From contig NZ_BAGZ01000008.1 in assembly GCF_000298175.1 (NCBI RefSeq), positions 62,001-126,000 on the forward strand: DNA of 64,000 nucleotides. The letters run 5' to 3'. Every line of letters begins with the position of its first letter. Positions within the stretch are counted from its first letter, which is position 1. Source of the DNA: Austwickia chelonae NBRC 105200. GTDB taxonomy: Bacteria > Actinomycetota > Actinomycetes > Actinomycetales > Dermatophilaceae. The position numbers and the translations under genes are program-made. Below the pieces are notes generated by a model, which did no database searches, had not been told where the DNA came from, and saw only the letters and a program-made list of their open reading frames with translations. This document shows positions 59,812 to 64,000 of this stretch, one piece after another.

Positions 59812-61059
59812 TCAGTAACGGCCGCCCTTGCGGTTGTCGCGGTTGCGGTCGCCGCCGTTGTCGCCGCCGCCCTTGCCACCGTTGTGGGTGGTGAGCTTCA
59901 GGCCGTAGTCCTTCAGGATCGGGTTCAGCGGCTGGAAGTAGGCCACGTTCGGACGGCCGACCTTCTCGCCACAGGACTTGTTCGGCCCGTAGCCGGCGCC
60001 ACCGCTGGTGACACCCTGGGCCTGGTTGCCCGCGATCCAGGAGCCACCGGAGTCGCCACCCTCGGAGCAGACGTTGGCCTGGGTCATGCCGCGGACGATG
60101 TCCTGGCCGCCACCGGGCTTGCCGTAACGCACGGTGACGTTCTTGGCCTGGATGACACCACAGGTCCAGCGGGTGGTGCGGCCGGACTTGCAGACGGTGG
60201 CGCCCACGGGAGCCTCCTGGCTGCCGGCGACGGCCACGGCCTTGCCGTTCCAGTGGTCAACGGCGCCGACGCCGTTCCAGCCGTTCTCCATCGTGCTGTA
60301 AGCCATGTCGGGGCCGGGGAAGTTGTACTTGACCGGCTTGCCCAGGTTCTGGCCGTTGCGGCGGAAGGCCTGGCCGCCGGCCGCACAGTGTCCAGCGGTG
60401 ATGAAGACGTTCTTGCCGTCCTTGGTTGCAGGGAAACCAACGGAGCAGACGCTACGACCGAACTGGATCTCCTGGCCACCGTAGAGGTTGGCCTGAGCCT
60501 CGATGGTGGCTTCGACTTCCTGGACCTCGACGCCCTGGACGTCCTTGACCTGCTTCTTCGCCTCTTCGGCCTTGTCCTTGGGCACGGTGAGGACGACGAC
60601 GTTGCGCTCCACGTCGACGTAGGAGGCGGCCATCTTGTCGCCGACCTTGTCCTCGGCGTTCTTCTTGGAGTCGTTCAGCTTGGAGGCGGAGTTCTTGACG
60701 ACGCGGACGTCGGCGTTCTTGTCCTTCTCCTTGACCTTGTCGACAGCCTTCTCGTCGGTCACGGTGACGACGAGCTTGCCGCGCTTCTGGTCGATGAAGC
60801 TTCCTGCGGTCTTGTCACCGAGGTCGCCCTCGATGTCCTTGGCCTTCTGGGCGTGTCCGTCCTGGTCCTTGACGCGACGCTTGGCCTCTTCGCCGTCGAG
60901 TCCGTAGGACTTCGAGAGCCACTCGGCGGACATCTCCTGGATGGTGGAGAGCTCTTCGGACTTCTTCTCGTCAGCGGCCTGTGCGGTCAAGGGAGCGGCG
61001 GCAGGGAGAAGCGCTGCGCTGGACAGCAGGGCGAGAGTCGCTCCGATGCGCTTATTCAT
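59812..61059 (-). CDS. Secreted S1-family serine protease (alpha-lytic/streptogrisin type)
   Basis: 415-aa exported protease. Signal peptide 1-28 (IGATLALLSSAALLPAAAPL). A highly charged propeptide (about 30-190) with Lys/Asp/Glu-rich helices (AVDKVKEKDKNADVRVV) presumably acts as folding chaperone. The chymotrypsin-like domain starts near residue 192 and has the triad His224 (VFITAGHCAAG), Asp251 (FPGPDMAYS) and Ser337 (CSEGGDSGGSWIAG). Disulphide candidates are Cys205/225, Cys290/300 and Cys331/358. A Gly/Asn/Arg/Asp-rich tail of about 25 residues ends the protein. ATG 61059; the leader contains a T-rich stretch near 61140. Confidence 0.93.
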   Translation of the reverse strand: MNKRIGATLALLSSAALLPAAAPLTAQAADEKKSEELSTIQEMSAEWLSKSYGLDGEEAKRRVKDQDGHAQKAKDIEGDLGDKTAGSFIDQKRGKLVVTVTDEKAVDKVKEKDKNADVRVVKNSASKLNDSKKNAEDKVGDKMAASYVDVERNVVVLTVPKDKAEEAKKQVKDVQGVEVQEVEATIEAQANLYGGQEIQFGRSVCSVGFPATKDGKNVFITAGHCAAGGQAFRRNGQNLGKPVKYNFPGPDMAYSTMENGWNGVGAVDHWNGKAVAVAGSQEAPVGATVCKSGRTTRWTCGVIQAKNVTVRYGKPGGGQDIVRGMTQANVCSEGGDSGGSWIAGNQAQGVTSGGAGYGPNKSCGEKVGRPNVAYFQPLNPILKDYGLKLTTHNGGKGGGDNGGDRNRDNRKGGRY

Positions 61060-61264
61060 TGAGGGGGCCTTCCTCGGAGGGTGAGGGGAGTGGTTCGTCG
61101 AGGAGTCGATGAACCGGCGGTAAGAATGCAGGTGTTGACTTTTTTTGTCAACAACCTCGACTTGGACACAGGTTCAGGAATATAGTTGCGCCCCCTCGGG
61201 AACCGGGCCGTGTCGGCGGCCCGACGGACGGGGTGGGGTGCGGCAGGCTGGTCCTGTGACGGGG

Positions 61265-61732
61265 ATGAGTAACACCTGGATGCCAGCTGAGCTGCAGTTA
61301 TCGGCGAGCGCGATCATGTTGGACGAGGCGGGCCGTCTGCTCGTGGTGAAACCGACGTACAAATCGGGGTGGACGGTGCCCGGTGGGATGGCCGAGGCGG
61401 GGGAGAGTCCGTGGGAGGCCTGTCGGCGTGAGGTGTTCGAGGAGACCGGGCTGTTCCTGGCCACAGGGAAACTCGTGTGTGTTGACACTCGCCCGAGTCG
61501 CCGGGGTGGGGTGCTGGGGCTGCGTTATCTCTTCCGGGCTGGGCCTTTGTCCGTGGATGAGGTTGTGGCGGTGCGGGTGCAACCGGGGGAGATCGAGGAT
61601 TTTAGCTTGGTGACCAGGGATGATGCGTTTTCGCTCTTGCGTCCTCCGGTGGCCCGGCGGGTGCGGGCGGGCTGGGATGCGCCGTGTTGTGTCTATCTGG
61701 AGGACGGTCGTCCGGTGCCCGGGGTGTCCTGA
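61265..61732 (+). CDS. Nudix hydrolase
   Basis: 155 aa with a complete Nudix box: GGMAEAGESPWEACRREVFE then ETGLFL. The N-terminal strands LSASAIMLDEAGRLLVVKP and GWTVPGG, and the later GVLGLRYLFRAGPLSVDEVV, are typical of the family. ATG 61265 is chosen; GTG 61256 is the alternative. Likely a nucleotide or nucleotide-sugar pyrophosphohydrolase; no specificity can be inferred. Confidence 0.88.
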   Translation: MSNTWMPAELQLSASAIMLDEAGRLLVVKPTYKSGWTVPGGMAEAGESPWEACRREVFEETGLFLATGKLVCVDTRPSRRGGVLGLRYLFRAGPLSVDEVVAVRVQPGEIEDFSLVTRDDAFSLLRPPVARRVRAGWDAPCCVYLEDGRPVPGVS

Positions 61733-61836
61733 GTGGGGGCCGATGAGTGGCGCTGTCGTCGGGGGCGCGCTCTTTTCGGTGGGATGAGCTGCTGGATTGG
61801 TCTGCCGCTGAACGGAATTCGGTGGTCGGCAGGGTG

Positions 61837-61890
61837 TCTCGAAGAATATTCTCATCGCGAGACAGCGTCATCTCGAAGCGTGGAATATTC
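61837..61890. repeat. Two related TCTCGAAG...GAATATTC elements
   Basis: The second element differs from the first by five inserted bases. GAATATTC is palindromic. They may be regulator sites or promoter elements for transcripts not otherwise recognised. Confidence 0.35.
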
Positions 61891-62441
61891 GGCGGCGTCC
61901 GTAGTGATTTGAGTCACGACGAACGGGGGTGGTTGACACTAATCACCAGATCCGCGAAAGCACTTCGGGGACCATCGTGGGCCATGCCCCAGCCGTAGCG
62001 CCAGAGAACTCGTGGAGCAGTGATCCAACCGTGACCTATCCCGCTGTCCAAAATGCGGATGATTTTCCTGAGTTGTACAGAAAACCCAGGACATTCACGT
62101 AGTTCGCCAGTGCAGATACCTTCTCGCGCCATCGAGCTTCCCCTGCCGGATCGGAACACCGGCCACGTCATCACCGGCCACATGAAAGGCCACACCGGAC
62201 CGCAGCCCCTCGAAAACCCTCCCTCGGAACCACTGCCCCGCCGGGAACCAGACCGACACGGATTCGATTCCTCCGCCGACAGACCGACCCCCGCCGACAA
62301 CGACCCCGGAAACCAGGAAGAACTCCTCACGCCCGCCCGGAAAAGAAACCGACCCGGAGAACACCACCGGACGTCTACCGACAACGGACCCGGCGAACAC
62401 GGCCTGACCACCGGTCAGCCCGCAGACCGGCCGCCACGACC

Positions 62442-62461
62442 ACTCCTTATAAATAAGGAGT
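62442..62461. terminator. 8-bp A+T-rich hairpin
   Basis: ACTCCTTA (62442-62449) and TAAGGAGT (62454-62461) enclose TAAA. It contains AAGGAG/CTCCTT, so it might also sequester a ribosome-binding site. Its role is unclear. Confidence 0.4.
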
Positions 62462-62619
62462 CGAACCCCGATCCGCACTGCCGGGTATAAGGATCCACCC
62501 GAGAAGGTCAAAGGATCGTCAAGAATGTCACGACAAGCGTCCTACTCGCCGATGAGGTTGATGCCGGGGCGAATCGACACCGCCCCCCCGGCATTGACCC
62601 ACCGCTGAGGGAGAAAACG

Positions 62620-62802
62620 ATGAACACCCGCCACGACGCCGCCGTCCGCGCCACCATCCGCGGCTCGTCCGGCCGCAGATACCACCTCAAAACCCGCACC
62701 GAACAAGGCAGCCGCGAATGGTATGTCGGCTCGGAAAACGGCAGCTGGGGATCCCCCTTCGTCAACGAACCCAGCGCCCGGAAATGGGCCCGTCAACACT
62801 GA
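62620..62802 (+). CDS. Small protein of unknown function (60 aa)
   Basis: Not recognised. ATG 62620 has GAGGGAGA 6 bases upstream, a very good ribosome-binding site. The protein is basic with alternating strands: AVRATIRGSSGRRYHLKTRT, then REWYVGSENGSWGSPFVNEP and a short C-terminal helix, a composition that fits a small beta-sheet domain. Its 3' end overlaps the convergent GH76 gene by about 41 bases. A real gene is likely because of the SD and the folded-looking sequence, but it is short. Confidence 0.5.
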   Translation: MNTRHDAAVRATIRGSSGRRYHLKTRTEQGSREWYVGSENGSWGSPFVNEPSARKWARQH

Positions 62803-63982
62803 ACCCACCACCAGCCGCCACCGACGCCGCCGCCTCCAGGATCGTCCACGCCTGGACCTGAGGGCTGAACTCCAGCGGAGAAGACACCACCCCCAGGATC
62901 GGGGACCCCGGGACCACCGGGAACACCCGCGCCCGCCGCGGCCCGTCCACCACCACACTGCCCTGCCACCACGCCGCAGCAGACCCCTCCACCAACTCCG
63001 CAGCCCGCGCCCGCACCGGCCCCGGCAACGCCTCCGACAGCGCAGCCTCCGCCAGATAGCGCACCAGGATGCCGGTGAACAATCCCGCATCACCGTCCCC
63101 GAACGCCCGCAACACCGCAGAACCCGGCAGACACAAATGCCGAGCCACCGCCTCCACCACCCGCGCAGCCCGCTCCGACGACCTCTCGTCCCCGACCGCC
63201 AACAACGCCCCCAGCAGAACACCCTGGTTGTACGAATAGACGGTGTCGTCGACCCGGCCGTCCAACCAGATCGTGTCCAACGCCAGCCCCCGGCGCTCGT
63301 CGAACAAAGTCGCGAAGATCCACTCCACCACCTGACGGGCCCGCTCCACCTCACCGGCCCGGGCCCACCCGATCGCCGCCGGAGCCGACGCCGGCACATT
63401 CTTCCGGTCATGACGACGAGTCCAGAAGACCCCACCGCCCAGATCCCCGGTATGCCCCTCCACCAACCGCGAGGACAACACCCGCACCAGACGACGCGAC
63501 CGCCACGACGACGGCCACCCCGATTCCCGCCGCCACGCCTCCAACCGACCCACAGCCAGCCACAACCACGCCATGTCGTCGTAGAAGTCATTCGTGAACC
63601 GGCCACCGTTCCGCAGCCATATCGAATCCACCAGACGGCCGGCCAGCCGCTCGTACGCCCGCGCCCCGGCCACATCCCCGGCCCGACCGTGCCGCAGCCC
63701 GGCATCCACCAGGACATCCAGGTAATGCGCCTGCCACCAGTAGTTCCACGTCCACTCGCCGACCGGCGGGCGCGGACGACGCACCACACCCAGATGAGTG
63801 CCCGGGACACCCCAGACCCGCGAACCGAACATCGGGACCACACTGCGAGCAGCCTCATCGGCACGCTCCGCCCACACCGACGCCACCGACCCCTCGGCAG
63901 AGGCCTCCACACCCGTCGGTCGACCGGCATGCCCGGAAGAAGATGACGCAGACGACGGCGAAGGAACAACGAACCTGTCCAT
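62762..63982 (-). CDS. GH76-family glycoside hydrolase (alpha-1,6-mannanase-like)
   Basis: 406 aa with the (alpha/alpha)6-barrel features of GH76. The two adjacent catalytic Asp residues sit in FTNDFYDDMAWLWLAVGRLE; YSYNQGVLLGALLAVGD and WTWNYWWQAHYLDVLVDAGL are further family stretches. No signal peptide is seen (the start is a Ser-rich, uncharged stretch), so the protein may be cytosolic or the start may be further upstream beyond the window. The usual substrate is alpha-1,6-mannan; here it might act on a mannose-containing cell-envelope polymer. ATG 63982; codon use is normal. Confidence 0.85.
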   Translation of the reverse strand: MDRFVVPSPSSASSSSGHAGRPTGVEASAEGSVASVWAERADEAARSVVPMFGSRVWGVPGTHLGVVRRPRPPVGEWTWNYWWQAHYLDVLVDAGLRHGRAGDVAGARAYERLAGRLVDSIWLRNGGRFTNDFYDDMAWLWLAVGRLEAWRRESGWPSSWRSRRLVRVLSSRLVEGHTGDLGGGVFWTRRHDRKNVPASAPAAIGWARAGEVERARQVVEWIFATLFDERRGLALDTIWLDGRVDDTVYSYNQGVLLGALLAVGDERSSERAARVVEAVARHLCLPGSAVLRAFGDGDAGLFTGILVRYLAEAALSEALPGPVRARAAELVEGSAAAWWQGSVVVDGPRRARVFPVVPGSPILGVVSSPLEFSPQVQAWTILEAAASVAAGGGFSVDGPISGRWVR

Positions 63983-64000
63983 CCACCCAGCTTGCCGACA

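Larger units (their letters stand above)
61733..62619. other. Long stretch without a supported gene
   Basis: About 890 bases. It is A+T-richer around 61790-62080. It holds a related pair of elements TCTCGAAGAATATTC (61837-61851) and TCTCGAAGcgtgGAATATTC (61871-61890), and a hairpin ACTCCTTA/TAAGGAGT (62442-62461). A 145-codon open frame (62053-62490) is not convincing. Confidence 0.45.

Noticed and set aside
62053-62490. 145-codon plus-strand frame in the gap before the 60-aa gene
   Set aside because: Mixed third-position usage, low-complexity Pro/Arg/Glu content, no SD at the start, and no family; too weak to annotate.

Overview
The window looks like a chromosomal segment of a high-G+C actinobacterium. 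Supporting marks are a mycothiol glycosyltransferase (mshA), CarD, an Rpf-type resuscitation factor behind a c-di-AMP riboswitch, senX3/regX3, actinobacterial DUF families (DUF2516, DUF3253, DUF4032) and a codon usage strongly biased to G/C at third positions. Gene order (phoU | senX3-regX3, carD-ispD-ispF, cysS-rlmB, otsA-otsB) fits the suborder Micrococcineae; I would guess a relative of Dermatophilaceae, but the sequence alone does not prove the genus.

Layout. 0-9.3 kb: Fur-family regulator and YgfZ, an XRE regulator fused in frame to a heparin-binding-haemagglutinin-like protein, dtd, DUF2516, hydrolase, cupin, a convergent methyltransferase, then mshA-YbjN-gpmA. 9.3-19 kb: phosphate control (phoU facing away from senX3-regX3 across a PHO-box-like repeat), a lipoprotein, carD-ispD-ispF, two unknown genes wedged before cysS-rlmB. 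19-28.5 kb: sugar handling: DUF4032 kinase-like protein, a maltose/trehalose-type ABC importer (binding protein, two permeases, ATPase) divergent from its LacI regulator with a CTTGCAG operator between them, and otsA-otsB for trehalose synthesis. 28.7-32.1 kb: a membrane serine/threonine kinase and a c-di-AMP-riboswitch-controlled Rpf transglycosylase.

32.3-45.5 kb is accessory DNA integrated at a tRNA-Thr(TGT) gene. The 3' end of the tRNA (41 bases) is repeated exactly at 40.76 kb, and a degraded third copy lies near 45.43 kb, so at least two elements appear stacked in tandem. The first carries integrase, ISL3, IS5 and relaxase remnants, a small secreted/membrane gene pair, Nudix and HD proteins, a Septu-like ATPase/HNH defence module (the ATPase has an apparent frameshift at a run of seven T) and an intact IS110 transposase. 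The second carries a decayed integrase, a broken GntR gene, a cytosolic + four-helix membrane protein pair that recalls RexA/RexB of phage lambda in layout, and a large convergent membrane protein. Four diverged copies of a ~110-base repeat lie in this region.

45.5-48.7 kb: an XRE-cupin regulator divergent from a PLP aminotransferase across paired operators, a small membrane protein and a DUF3253 protein. 48.8-56.3 kb: four overlapping genes encoding very large, fused glycosyltransferases (GT4-GT4, GT28-GT2, GT4-like, GT2-FkbM methyltransferase), probably making a surface glycan, closed by a perfect 34-bp hairpin. 56.5-64 kb: FMN reductase, small membrane protein and lipoprotein, XRE-TPR regulator, secreted S1 protease, Nudix hydrolase, a small orphan gene and a GH76 family protein.
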